Positions 1 to 6,899 of a stretch of DNA of 38,051 nucleotides are shown here, one piece after another. The translations under genes and the position numbers were made by a program. Source of the DNA: Bacillota bacterium (lineage in GTDB: Bacteria > Bacillota > Clostridia > Christensenellales > Aristaeellaceae); NCBI GenBank assembly GCA_023395615.1, contig JAEWYP010000009.1, forward strand, positions 1 to 38,051, given 5' to 3'. The notes beneath the pieces are model-generated. The model made no database searches. It was not told the DNA's origin and worked only from the letters and a program-made list of their open reading frames with translations. Each line of letters opens with the position of its first letter. The first letter of the stretch is position 1.

Positions 1-353
1 ACACCAAAGCGATCCGCGAGCCATCCATACCGGGGGCTGAAGGGGTAGGCGTCCAGCGCCATCATCACAGTGCCGCCCGGCAGTAATGCCGCCCAGAGCC
101 GATCTACCTCGGCCGCTGTGCTGCAGGATACCATCAGGGAAATGGACTCGTTCAGCTGAAAAACAGGGCCTGCGCTGATTGCCTCAAAGTGCTGTCCCGC
201 CAAGGTGAAGCTGACTAGTTCCGCATCACCGGAAGGCGTGTCTTTCATGATGCTGCTATGTTCCACGGAGGAGTTTTCAAACAAGCTTGTGTAAAACTCG
301 GCCGTTTGGCGGGCCGCCTCTGCAAACCAAAGATGTGGTGTGATCCTCGCCAT
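1..353 (-). CDS. VOC-family (PhnB-like) protein, 3' end missing
   Basis: This is an incomplete gene whose C-terminus lies outside the left edge. The visible 117 residues begin MARITPHLWFAEAARQTAEF, which matches the start of the PhnB-like/3-demethylubiquinone methyltransferase-like branch of the vicinal oxygen chelate fold (PF06983), including the typical FYTSLF segment and a late RYGWLADRFGV stretch. The family forms small beta-alpha-beta dimers; individual members are mostly of unknown substrate, so no reaction is assigned. The ATG is preceded by GGAGGT at a good distance. The gene follows a second protein of the same family on the same strand after an 80-nt gap and is probably cotranscribed with it. 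The two differ clearly in sequence, so this is an old rather than a recent duplication. Confidence 0.8.
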   Translation of the reverse strand, partial: MARITPHLWFAEAARQTAEFYTSLFENSSVEHSSIMKDTPSGDAELVSFTLAGQHFEAISAGPVFQLNESISLMVSCSTAAEVDRLWAALLPGGTVMMALDAYPFSPRYGWLADRFG

Positions 354-384
354 GGTTACCTCCTGCGCCAAATGCGCTATATCT

Positions 385-410
385 GTCCAACGAGTCCAAC
401 GAGTCCAGCG
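385..410. repeat. Short tandem repeat, about 2.9 copies of 9 bp
   Basis: The unit GTCCAACGA occurs twice in succession and is followed by a third, imperfect copy (GTCCAGCG). It lies in the short gap between the two VOC-family genes. It may be replication slippage without function. Confidence 0.6.
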
Positions 411-433
411 TTGCCGTGATCCGGTGCGCTTTG

Positions 434-841
434 TTATTCAGCGCTGCTCAACTGCCAGCCGATTCCAAAGTGATCGATCACGAACCCGTAGCGTTTGCTC
501 CAAAACGTCTGCTGCAGCGGCATGACTACATCGCCACCCTCGGCAAGCTTTGTAAAAATTTGGTCAATCAGCGTCTGATCCTCCAGGGTCAGAAGCAGGC
601 TGATGTTATTGCCAATCTTCAGCGGCCAATCGTCCGTCACATCGGATAGCATCAGCATGCTTCCGTAAATGTCCAGCTCTGCATGCATGATCAGATCCTT
701 GTCTTTTTCTGCAAGGTTCATATCCCTGCCGCCCTGCCCGTAAGTCATGATCTCCTTGTGTTTCACAGAAAACACCTGCGTATAAAAATCAATCACTTCG
801 CGGCAGTTGCCTCCAAAGTTTAGATATGCATTGATGCCCAT
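434..841 (-). CDS. VOC-family PhnB-like protein
   Basis: This 135-residue protein resembles Escherichia coli PhnB in layout: it opens with MGINAYLNFGGNCREVIDFY, has an MHAELDIYGSMLMLSD segment in the middle and a QQTFWSKRYGFVIDHFGIGW segment near the end. These are hallmarks of the PhnB-like branch of the vicinal oxygen chelate superfamily. The substrate is unknown and there are no phosphonate genes nearby, so a phosphonate role is not implied. A longer reading frame extends upstream to position 979, but the internal ATG at 841 has a strong GGGGGAG ribosome site and matches the family start, so I use it. The related gene downstream on the same strand suggests an operon of two. Confidence 0.85.
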   Translation of the reverse strand: MGINAYLNFGGNCREVIDFYTQVFSVKHKEIMTYGQGGRDMNLAEKDKDLIMHAELDIYGSMLMLSDVTDDWPLKIGNNISLLLTLEDQTLIDQIFTKLAEGGDVVMPLQQTFWSKRYGFVIDHFGIGWQLSSAE

Positions 842-926
842 ACAAATCTCCCCCTTTTCTGTTGGCGTTTGATGGTATGCCGTTACCATACCCAGAAAAT
901 GGGTATCCGTAACGCGGAATTTTGTT

Positions 927-955
927 ATGATATTATCAATTGCGCCGGGCTGCAA
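927..955 (-). promoter_or_regulatory. Probable sigma-A promoter for the VOC gene pair
   Basis: On the minus strand TTGCAG (950-955) and TATCAT (927-932) are separated by 17 nt. The -10 box matches consensus at five of six positions; the -35 box is weaker. A small hairpin (ATACCCA/TGGGTAT) follows in the leader. Position fits the gene starting at 841. Confidence 0.45.
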
Positions 956-1009
956 ACCCAGACGGTATGAACTCAGCAAGATTCAGGCTGGCTGGCGGCA
1001 GGGCGGATG

Positions 1010-2629
1010 TTATGGGAGCCTGATCGCCTTTGCATAATCGATCTGATACGAACTGGCATGGTAAGGGATCGCGATTGTTTCCACAGCGCTGACCGCCACT
1101 TGACCTTGCTGGTACAGTGGGATCAGCACCATGTAATCCATCAGGATGTTTTCCGCTTCATGCATAGCACCCCAGCGCGCCACCGGATCCAGCATCAGCG
1201 AACCATCGGTAATACTTTCCATCAATTCCTGATAGGCTTGAATGTTCCATTTCCCATATTGATTGGGGTCGTTTTCCATCCACATGCGCAAAAAAGCCTG
1301 TGGGTCGGGGTACTGCGCCTGATAATGGGTCAGGCACAGCTGAAAATCGCCCGAGGCCAAGCTCTGCTGCACCTCATGTGCGGGCTTAACCGTTACGGAG
1401 ATCTTGATGCCAGGCAGGGCAGCCTCCCAATGGGTTCGAAGGTACATGCCCACCTTGCGGGAAAACGAATCATCCGGCACAAGCAAGTCCAAATGGACTT
1501 CCTGTTTGCGTAGCATTTCAAGCGTCTCGCTCAAATTTTCAGATGCCGGTTCATTATGCGCTGCATCCAAGGCCACAGGCATGCTTCGAAAATCCGTTCC
1601 ATCTGCACCCACTGCCAACCCTTCCGGAATCACAAATATAGCAGGAACATAATCTGAACCCAGTAGCCGGCACAGCTCCTGCCGGTCTATCACATCGCTG
1701 AGCGTTTTTCGGATGCTGATTTTGCGAAGCATCGGCACATTTTGTTGGTTCACGGCAAGGTAACCCAAGGTATCCATACCTGATAAAAACGCCACACTGC
1801 CCTCGGGCTCTGTTGCCCCGGAAAAACCCGTGCAAATGTCTACTTCCCCCTGCTGTAAAGCACGCCATGCCGCCTCCTGCTGCGGGTAGGCTTCCATTTC
1901 AAGCTGCCTAAACAGCACTGGCGGCGCGTCATCTGCTTCCGGCGTGTACTGCATGGAAATACTTCGATTGGGAATGAATGCTGTGATAGCGTAACTTCCG
2001 CAGGTCAGCATGGTGTCGGGGGATGTAGCATACTGCGTGCCCATCGCTGTAACCCACGCACGGTTGGCCGGGAACAGGGCAGGATAGCAGAGCAAGGCCG
2101 GGAAAAACGCCACCGGGGCATCTAACGTTACCACGAGTTCCCGCTCGCCGTTGGCACGGACACCCAATGTTTCTGGCGACAGCGCACCGTGGAGGATACC
2201 GGCTGCGTTTTGAATCCTGCCCACATCCGCCAGCATGGCGGCCTGTGTGTTCTTGAAAGCCGGATCAAAAGCACGTTGCCAGCCGAATACAAAATCATCC
2301 GCAGTGATGGGCGCCCCGTTGGACCAAAAAGCGTCGTCCCGGATGCGAAAAGTATAGGTGCAGCCATCATCACTGATTTCGGTGGTCGCTGCCAAGGCTT
2401 GCACCGGCATGCCGTTTGCGTCCCGTTGGTAAAGGCCTCGCATGCATGCTTGGATGGCCAGTTGTGCATACTCATCCGTTTCACGCTGCGCATCCATCGT
2501 AGCGGGTACCGATTGCAGCGCCACGCGCAAGAAATCCTGCGTGGACGCATGCCCCATCGGGATGTTCGCCAGCAGCTGCGCGCATAGCATCACGAGTACT
2601 GCCAACATTCGGCTTTGATTTCTGTTCAA
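1010..2629 (-). CDS. Extracytoplasmic solute-binding protein, oligopeptide family 5
   Basis: The 539-residue product has the fold signature of ABC-transporter solute-binding proteins of family 5 (OppA/DppA type, PF00496): an early LRVALQSVPATMDAQRETDE segment, then YTFRIRDDAFWSNGAPITADDFVFGWQRAFDP, which is diagnostic. It should bind a peptide or similar ligand outside the membrane. The N-terminus (MNRNQSRMLAVLVMLCAQLL...GHAS) looks like a signal peptide with a signal peptidase I-like site, and there is no lipobox cysteine after the hydrophobic core, which is unusual for a Gram-positive binding protein because these are normally lipoproteins. No permease or ATPase gene adjoins it. The start is a TTG preceded by a weak AGG; an ATG seven codons later would shorten the positive n-region and lacks a ribosome site. 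Confidence 0.88.
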   Translation of the reverse strand: MNRNQSRMLAVLVMLCAQLLANIPMGHASTQDFLRVALQSVPATMDAQRETDEYAQLAIQACMRGLYQRDANGMPVQALAATTEISDDGCTYTFRIRDDAFWSNGAPITADDFVFGWQRAFDPAFKNTQAAMLADVGRIQNAAGILHGALSPETLGVRANGERELVVTLDAPVAFFPALLCYPALFPANRAWVTAMGTQYATSPDTMLTCGSYAITAFIPNRSISMQYTPEADDAPPVLFRQLEMEAYPQQEAAWRALQQGEVDICTGFSGATEPEGSVAFLSGMDTLGYLAVNQQNVPMLRKISIRKTLSDVIDRQELCRLLGSDYVPAIFVIPEGLAVGADGTDFRSMPVALDAAHNEPASENLSETLEMLRKQEVHLDLLVPDDSFSRKVGMYLRTHWEAALPGIKISVTVKPAHEVQQSLASGDFQLCLTHYQAQYPDPQAFLRMWMENDPNQYGKWNIQAYQELMESITDGSLMLDPVARWGAMHEAENILMDYMVLIPLYQQGQVAVSAVETIAIPYHASSYQIDYAKAIRLP

Positions 2630-2690
2630 TAGAAGAACCTACTTTCCAGGCAGGATTGCAGAAGCCTTTGCAAACTGCAATACGCTCAGG

Positions 2691-2933
2691 TCATTTTCCG
2701 CGATAAGGCATGCCCATATACAGTGTGCCCAGCCGAAGCTCCCGGATCATTTGTTCAATACGTTTGCATCTGGTTTCCTCTCGCTTTGCACGGGCAAACC
2801 AACCCAGATAGTCGTTTTGTTGGTATGCTGGCCGCCGCAGGTACGCATCCATGAGCCCTTCGGCATGAAGGCGAGCACGCACCGCTTCGGGCATGGGATG
2901 GATCGGTCGTTTCAGCGTCGAGAAATCAGCCAT
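2691..2933 (-). CDS. YdeI/OmpD-associated family protein
   Basis: This is a short (80-residue) protein whose C-terminal half (RPAYQQNDYLGWFARAKREE, then TRCKRIEQMIRELRLGTLYMG) matches the conserved tail of the bacteriocin-protection YdeI/OmpD-associated family (PF13376). Family members are often longer and carry an additional DUF1905 or N-terminal domain; this one is the short form. The biochemical function is unknown. The chosen ATG follows GGAGAG at a proper distance; the frame stays open for 61 further codons upstream, but that part has no family resemblance. It lies 61 nt upstream of the binding-protein gene on the same strand. Confidence 0.75.
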   Translation of the reverse strand: MADFSTLKRPIHPMPEAVRARLHAEGLMDAYLRRPAYQQNDYLGWFARAKREETRCKRIEQMIRELRLGTLYMGMPYRGK

Positions 2934-3006
2934 GATGCACTCTCCTCTACCTTTACGATCCGCTTGGCATAATAGCGTCCGAAACCTTAGTGGACGATTG
3001 CCTTTG

Positions 3007-3012
3007 ATTATA
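3007..3012 (-). promoter_or_regulatory. Extended -10 element upstream of the YdeI-like gene
   Basis: The minus strand reads TGTTATAAT, a perfect -10 hexamer with an upstream TGn extension, about 75 nt before the gene start at 2933. I see no good -35 box at the usual distance, which is tolerated with an extended -10. Confidence 0.4.
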
Positions 3013-3163
3013 ACACATTTCCTTCCAGAACCGAAAACCCTTATGCCCTCTTCAGATGTATGTGGCAGCGCCCTGTAACCGCCATCCTGCTTGCTCGATT
3101 GCACCAAGCGGTGCATGATGTTGTTTCATCACAAATTTTCGCTGCAAATCCTTGAAAAATTGC

Positions 3164-3192
3164 TTGACAATAGTTCGATTAAAAGTTATACT
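3164..3192 (+). promoter_or_regulatory. Strong sigma-A promoter of tRNA-Trp
   Basis: TTGACA (3164-3169) and TATACT (3187-3192) are spaced by 17 nt. Transcription should start near 3199, about ten bases before the mature tRNA. Confidence 0.85.
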
Positions 3193-3208
3193 TGCAGACG
3201 TGTTCCGT

Positions 3209-3282
3209 AGGGGCATGGTGTAATGGTAACACGTGGGTCTCCAAAACCTTTGTTGAGGGTTCGAGTCCTTCTGCCCCTGCCA
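3209..3282 (+). tRNA. tRNA-Trp (anticodon CCA)
   Basis: The 74-nt sequence folds as a cloverleaf. The acceptor stem AGGGGCA pairs with TGCCCCT, the T-arm GAGGG-TTCGAGT-CCTTC is canonical, and the seven-base anticodon loop CTCCAAA places CCA at the anticodon position, reading UGG. The anticodon stem has one non-canonical pair at its outer end. The 3' CCA is encoded. It is a single-gene transcription unit with its own promoter and terminator. Confidence 0.95.
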
Positions 3283-3283
3283 T

Positions 3284-3322
3284 AGTGGGTTGCTTTGATT
3301 CGTTCAGGCGGCTCACTTTTTT
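3284..3322 (+). terminator. Intrinsic terminator of tRNA-Trp
   Basis: AGTGGGTTGC (3284-3293) pairs with GCGGCTCACT (3308-3317) over ten positions, three of them G-U, and is followed by a run of six T. It lies directly behind the tRNA. Confidence 0.65.
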
Positions 3323-3382
3323 ATGTTCGTTCACACGCATTTCACCTTCGTGCCGCTATATATGAGCCAGCCAAAAAAAACG

Positions 3383-3411
3383 TTGACATTCCCCCGCTTC
3401 TATATTATGAT
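3383..3411 (+). promoter_or_regulatory. Sigma-A promoter of the polyamine operon leader
   Basis: TTGACA (3383-3388) and TATGAT (3406-3411) are separated by exactly 17 nt. Transcription should begin around 3416-3418. I found no comparably good promoter between here and the speD start at 3816, so this is the likely promoter of the whole polyamine operon. Confidence 0.8.
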
Positions 3412-3417
3412 ACGCAT

Positions 3418-3791
3418 GTTTCGTGCCGCTCCCGCGGCAAGAACTTACTGACCCGTTTCCCTCACGGGAAACCAAAGGCTTACGGACAGCCGGGTCAACT
3501 GCCGAGTGTGGGGTTCGTCCCGCACGTTTGATTGCGTGAAAGCGCAAATTTTATGAGTTGGCTACTGAATAGCCAGTTGGTTACTTCATAACCAAGTGTA
3601 CTTGGGTACACGCTTGTAAAACGGTCAAAAGAGTAGTAAAAGTAAGTTCTTACTGTATAGACTCTATATGCTTCGCAGGAGCCGGACGGACGAAACGACG
3701 GTAAAACCATGCCGTTCTATGTCCCGGCCCATGCATGCATAATCGTTTGGCAGGATGTACCCTTGTGAAAAGGGCGCATCCTGTTTTATTT
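3418..3791 (+). ncRNA. Structured leader RNA of the polyamine operon, class not recognised
   Basis: About 370 nt of RNA lie between a strong promoter and an intrinsic terminator that ends 24 nt before the speD start codon. The sequence contains many perfect helices: TGCCGC/GCGGCA (3424-3439); GACCC/GGGTC (3450-3454 with 3492-3496) enclosing GTTTCCC/GGGAAAC and GGCT/AGCC; an eight-pair UUCG hairpin (3506-3525); a GAAA hairpin (3532-3547); TGGCTA/TAGCCA (3559-3575); TTGGTTA/TAACCAA (3577-3595); GTGTAC/GTACAC (3596-3611); and GCCGGAC with GTCCCGGC (3681-3687 with 3721-3728, one bulged C). A ten-pair long-range helix joins AGAACTTACT (3440-3449) to AGTAAGTTCT (3641-3650) and closes a large multi-branched domain. 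I looked for signatures of RNase P, tmRNA, SRP, T-box, cobalamin, glmS and lysine RNAs and found none. It may be a riboswitch or other attenuator, or an independent non-coding RNA with read-through into speD. The structure is what I see; the role is inference. Confidence 0.7.
3751..3791 (+). terminator. Intrinsic terminator ahead of speD (candidate attenuator)
   Basis: CAGGATG (3751-3757) pairs with CATCCTG (3777-3783), with a second inner stem CCCTT/AAGGG, followed by TTTTATTT. Because no promoter follows it, read-through would be needed for speD expression, which suggests regulated termination. Confidence 0.85.
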
Positions 3792-3815
3792 AAGCGATGT
3801 TGCGGAGGGAAACCC

Positions 3816-4595
3816 ATGGAAGAGAAACTGAAACTGTACGGTTTTAACAACCTCACGAAATCCCTTAGCTTTAATATTTACGATATTTGCTACGCGAAAA
3901 CCGCGCGCGAGCAGCAGGATTATATTCGCTATATCAACGAGCAGTACAATTCCCAGCGGTTGACCGACATTTTGGAGAAACTGACCGGGATGATCGGCGC
4001 GGTGGTGCTGAATATTTCCCGACAGGATTACGAACCACAGGGCGCAAGCGTGACCTGCCTGATCGCCGAGGAAAGCATGGCGAAGAACCGCGCCGGGGAA
4101 ACGCTGGTCGGCCACCTGGATAAAAGCCACGTTACCGTACATACCTACCCTGAATATCATCCCGAAACCAGCATCGCTACCTTTCGGGTGGATATCGACG
4201 TTTCCACCTGTGGTGAAATCACCCCGCTTTCCACGCTGGATTTTTTACTGGGCAGTTTTGATTCGGATATTATCACACTGGATTATCGGGTGCGCGGCTT
4301 TACGCGTGATGTGACCGGCAGAAAACTGTTTATGGATCATCCCGTCACCTCGATCCAGGACTATATCGACCGTAACACGCTGGAAAAGTATGACGCGATG
4401 GATATTAACGTCTATCAGGCCAACATCTTTCACACCCGGATGCTGATTAAGGATATCGTGCTGCAAAACTATCTGTTTAACGCCGATGTGTATGAGATCA
4501 AGCCGCAGGTGCGGCTGGGCATTACCAACGCGCTCCGCCGTGAGATGCTGGAGATTTTCAGCGGCACCAATATCTATCAGGAGGTTGACCGCTGA
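3816..4595 (+). CDS. speD: S-adenosylmethionine decarboxylase proenzyme (E. coli type)
   Basis: The 259-residue product decarboxylates S-adenosylmethionine to give the aminopropyl donor for spermidine synthesis. It is the long, E. coli-like class (about 264 residues there), matching it along its length. The maturation site is visible as LDKSHVTVHTYPE at residues 101-113: Ser104 would become the pyruvoyl group after self-cleavage. The conserved VSTCG segment (Cys132) and DYRVRGFTRD also match. The ATG at 3816 follows GGAGGG at six bases; an in-frame ATG at 3735 would place the terminator hairpin inside the gene and lacks a ribosome site. The stop overlaps the speA start by one base, so the two are translationally linked. 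Confidence 0.96.
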   Translation: MEEKLKLYGFNNLTKSLSFNIYDICYAKTAREQQDYIRYINEQYNSQRLTDILEKLTGMIGAVVLNISRQDYEPQGASVTCLIAEESMAKNRAGETLVGHLDKSHVTVHTYPEYHPETSIATFRVDIDVSTCGEITPLSTLDFLLGSFDSDIITLDYRVRGFTRDVTGRKLFMDHPVTSIQDYIDRNTLEKYDAMDINVYQANIFHTRMLIKDIVLQNYLFNADVYEIKPQVRLGITNALRREMLEIFSGTNIYQEVDR

Positions 4596-6052
4596 TGAAC
4601 CAGACGCGCGCGCCTCTTTACGAGGCGCTGAAAGCCATGCGGGACGAGCGAATTGTGCCCTTTGACGTTCCGGGCCACAAGCGCGGCCGGGGCAACCCGG
4701 CGCTGACGGAATTTTTGGGGGAGCAGTGCCTGAGCGTGGACGTCAATTCCATGAAACCGCTGGATAACCTGTGCCATCCTACCAGCGTAATCAAGGAGGC
4801 GGAAGCGCTGGCCGCCGAAGCCTTCGGCGCCGCGCATTCGTTTTTTATGGTGGGAGGTACCACCTCCGCCGTGCAGGCGATGATCCTTTCGACCATTCGG
4901 CAGGGTGAAAAGATCATCCTCCCGCGCAACGTACACCAAAGCGTCATTAACGCGCTGGTGCTTTGCGGCGGCATACCGGTCTACATCAACCCGGAAACGG
5001 ACCAGCAGCTTGGCATCACGCTGGGTATGTCGATCGTTTCCGTGCAAAATGCCCTGCAGTCGCACCCGGATGCCAAAGCGGTGCTGGTGAACAATCCGAC
5101 GTATTACGGCGTCTGTTCCGACCTCCGGCGTATTACCGAAATAGCCCATGCCCAAGGGATGCGTGTGCTTGTGGACGAGGCGCACGGCACGCACTTCTAC
5201 TTTGGCAGCGGCCTGCCACTGTCCGCCATGGCGGCGGGCGCGGATATGGCGTCGGTCAGCCTTCACAAGTCCGGAGGTTCCCTTACGCAAAGCTCTCTTT
5301 TGCTTTGCGGGCCTTCCGTAAACGCGGATCGCGTTCGCCAGATCATCAACCTGACCCAGACAACCAGCGGCAGTTATCTGCTTCTTTCCAGTCTGGACAT
5401 ATCCCGTCGCAACCTTGCGCTGAACGGCGTCGCTCTTTTTGATAAAGTAAAGCGTTTTGCCCGATACGCGCGGGAGGAAATCAACCAGCTTGGTGATTAT
5501 TATGCCTTTTCCCGGGAACGGGTCAATGGAGACAGCGTTTTTGATTTTGACGAAACGAAACTGTCCGTTAATACCCTCTCCGTAGGGCTGGCCGGGATTG
5601 AAGTATACGATATTCTGCGCGACCGGTATGATATACAGGTGGAGTTTGGCGATCTGGGCAACTTCCTCGCCTACTTATCCGTAGGGGACAAGACGAAGAA
5701 TATCGAGCGGCTGATCAGCGCGCTTTCCGATATCCGCAGGCTGTACAAACGGGATCGGAAAGGGCTGTGGGAAAGCGAGTATCTGGCGCCGGACGTGGCG
5801 CTTTCTCCACAGGCGGCTTTTTATGCTACAAAGGAAAGCCTTCCGCTTTCCGGGTGTGTCGGCGGGATCAGCGCGGAGTTCGTGATGGCCTATCCGCCCG
5901 GGATACCGGTTCTGGCGCCGGGAGAGCGCATCACTCCTCAGATCGTTGATTATATCGGGTATGCTAAAGCGAAAGGCTGCCTGCTGACCGGGCCGGAAGC
6001 CATGGATATTACCCGGCTGAATGTTGTAACGGAGGAAAACGGACATGGATGA
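4595..6052 (+). CDS. speA: Arginine decarboxylase, Bacillus SpeA type
   Basis: The 485-residue enzyme belongs to the Orn/Lys/Arg decarboxylase major domain family (fold type I, PLP dependent), the Bacillus SpeA/YaaO type rather than the E. coli biosynthetic type. PLP ligands are visible: VDEAHGTHF (Asp194, His197) and SLHKSGGSLTQSS with the Schiff-base lysine at Lys225. An early FDVPGHKRGRG and the MVGGTTSAVQAM phosphate-binding region also fit. In this operon, next to agmatinase, arginine is the likely substrate, giving agmatine; related proteins act on lysine or ornithine and sequence alone does not exclude that. Length is normal. It overlaps both neighbours slightly (speD by 1 nt, speE by 8 nt), as expected for a tightly coupled operon. 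Confidence 0.9.
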   Translation: MNQTRAPLYEALKAMRDERIVPFDVPGHKRGRGNPALTEFLGEQCLSVDVNSMKPLDNLCHPTSVIKEAEALAAEAFGAAHSFFMVGGTTSAVQAMILSTIRQGEKIILPRNVHQSVINALVLCGGIPVYINPETDQQLGITLGMSIVSVQNALQSHPDAKAVLVNNPTYYGVCSDLRRITEIAHAQGMRVLVDEAHGTHFYFGSGLPLSAMAAGADMASVSLHKSGGSLTQSSLLLCGPSVNADRVRQIINLTQTTSGSYLLLSSLDISRRNLALNGVALFDKVKRFARYAREEINQLGDYYAFSRERVNGDSVFDFDETKLSVNTLSVGLAGIEVYDILRDRYDIQVEFGDLGNFLAYLSVGDKTKNIERLISALSDIRRLYKRDRKGLWESEYLAPDVALSPQAAFYATKESLPLSGCVGGISAEFVMAYPPGIPVLAPGERITPQIVDYIGYAKAKGCLLTGPEAMDITRLNVVTEENGHG

Positions 6053-6899
6053 TTTATGGTACAGCGAATATCACACCCCGGATGTTCGCTTTTCGATCCG
6101 GGTGAACGCACAGCTGCATGTGGAACAAAGCGATTACCAGCGAATCGCCGTTTACGACTCACCGGAATTTGGTCGCTTCCTCACGCTGGATGGGGTGCTG
6201 ATGCTGACCGAGCGGGACGAGTTTATCTATCACGAGATGATTACCCATGTGCCCATGGCGGTTAACCCGTCGATCCGTAACGTGTTGATTGTCGGCGGAG
6301 GCGACGGGGGCGCGGCGCGGGAATTGGCCATGTACCCGTCGATAGAGCATATCGACGTAGCGGAGATCGACCATCGCGTGATTGCGGTCTGCCGGGAGTA
6401 CCTGCCTCAAACCGCTTGCGGTTTTGATGATCCGCGCGTCGCCATCCATGAGGTAGACGGTTTGAAGTGGATTCGGCATACGGAGAACCGTTATGACCTG
6501 ATTATTGTAGATTCTACCGATCCGTCCGGGCCGGGCGAAGTGCTGTTTACCCGGGAATTTTACGGCGGATGCCTGAACGCGCTTACCCCGCAGGGAATTC
6601 TGGTAAACCAGCACGAGAGCCCGTTTTACCGGGAGGATGCCAAAGCCATGCGAAGCGCGCATCAAAGGATACAAAGCGTTTTCCCCGTTTCGGAGGTCTA
6701 TCAGGCGCACATCCCCACCTATCCTTCCGGTCACTGGCTTTTTGGGTTTGCCTCCCCGGAGTTGCATCCCCTGCGGAATCTGCGGGCCGAAGAATGGAAC
6801 CGTCTGGGTATCCGTACCCGATACTACAACACCCGATTACACAAAGGCGCATTCTGCCTGCCAACCTACGTAGAGGAGGACCTGAAACCAATTGAATAA
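6045..6899 (+). CDS. speE: Spermidine synthase / aminopropyltransferase
   Basis: The 284-residue protein transfers the aminopropyl group of decarboxylated S-adenosylmethionine to a diamine. It has the small N-terminal beta domain (DYQRIAVYDSPEFGRFLTLD), the YHEM motif at 62-65, the nucleotide-binding VGGGDGGAARE at 83-93, the acidic AEID segment and the catalytic VDSTDPSGPG at 155-164. The start ATG has GGAGG upstream and lies eight bases inside speA. Putrescine would be the usual acceptor. Because the gene sits between arginine decarboxylase and an agmatinase-like enzyme, it could instead act on agmatine, as in Thermus, with the ureohydrolase cleaving aminopropylagmatine afterwards; the sequence does not decide this. 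Confidence 0.95.
   Translation: MDDLWYSEYHTPDVRFSIRVNAQLHVEQSDYQRIAVYDSPEFGRFLTLDGVLMLTERDEFIYHEMITHVPMAVNPSIRNVLIVGGGDGGAARELAMYPSIEHIDVAEIDHRVIAVCREYLPQTACGFDDPRVAIHEVDGLKWIRHTENRYDLIIVDSTDPSGPGEVLFTREFYGGCLNALTPQGILVNQHESPFYREDAKAMRSAHQRIQSVFPVSEVYQAHIPTYPSGHWLFGFASPELHPLRNLRAEEWNRLGIRTRYYNTRLHKGAFCLPTYVEEDLKPIE

Noticed and set aside
3418..3791. RNase P RNA, tmRNA, SRP RNA, T-box, cobalamin, lysine or glmS RNA
   Set aside because: The conserved sequence blocks of these classes that I can recall are absent. Classes I cannot reproduce from memory, such as raiA, remain open.
3735..4595. A longer speD beginning at the ATG at 3735
   Set aside because: The extension runs through the terminator hairpin, has no ribosome site, and lies outside the family N-terminus; the ATG at 3816 has GGAGGG at six bases.
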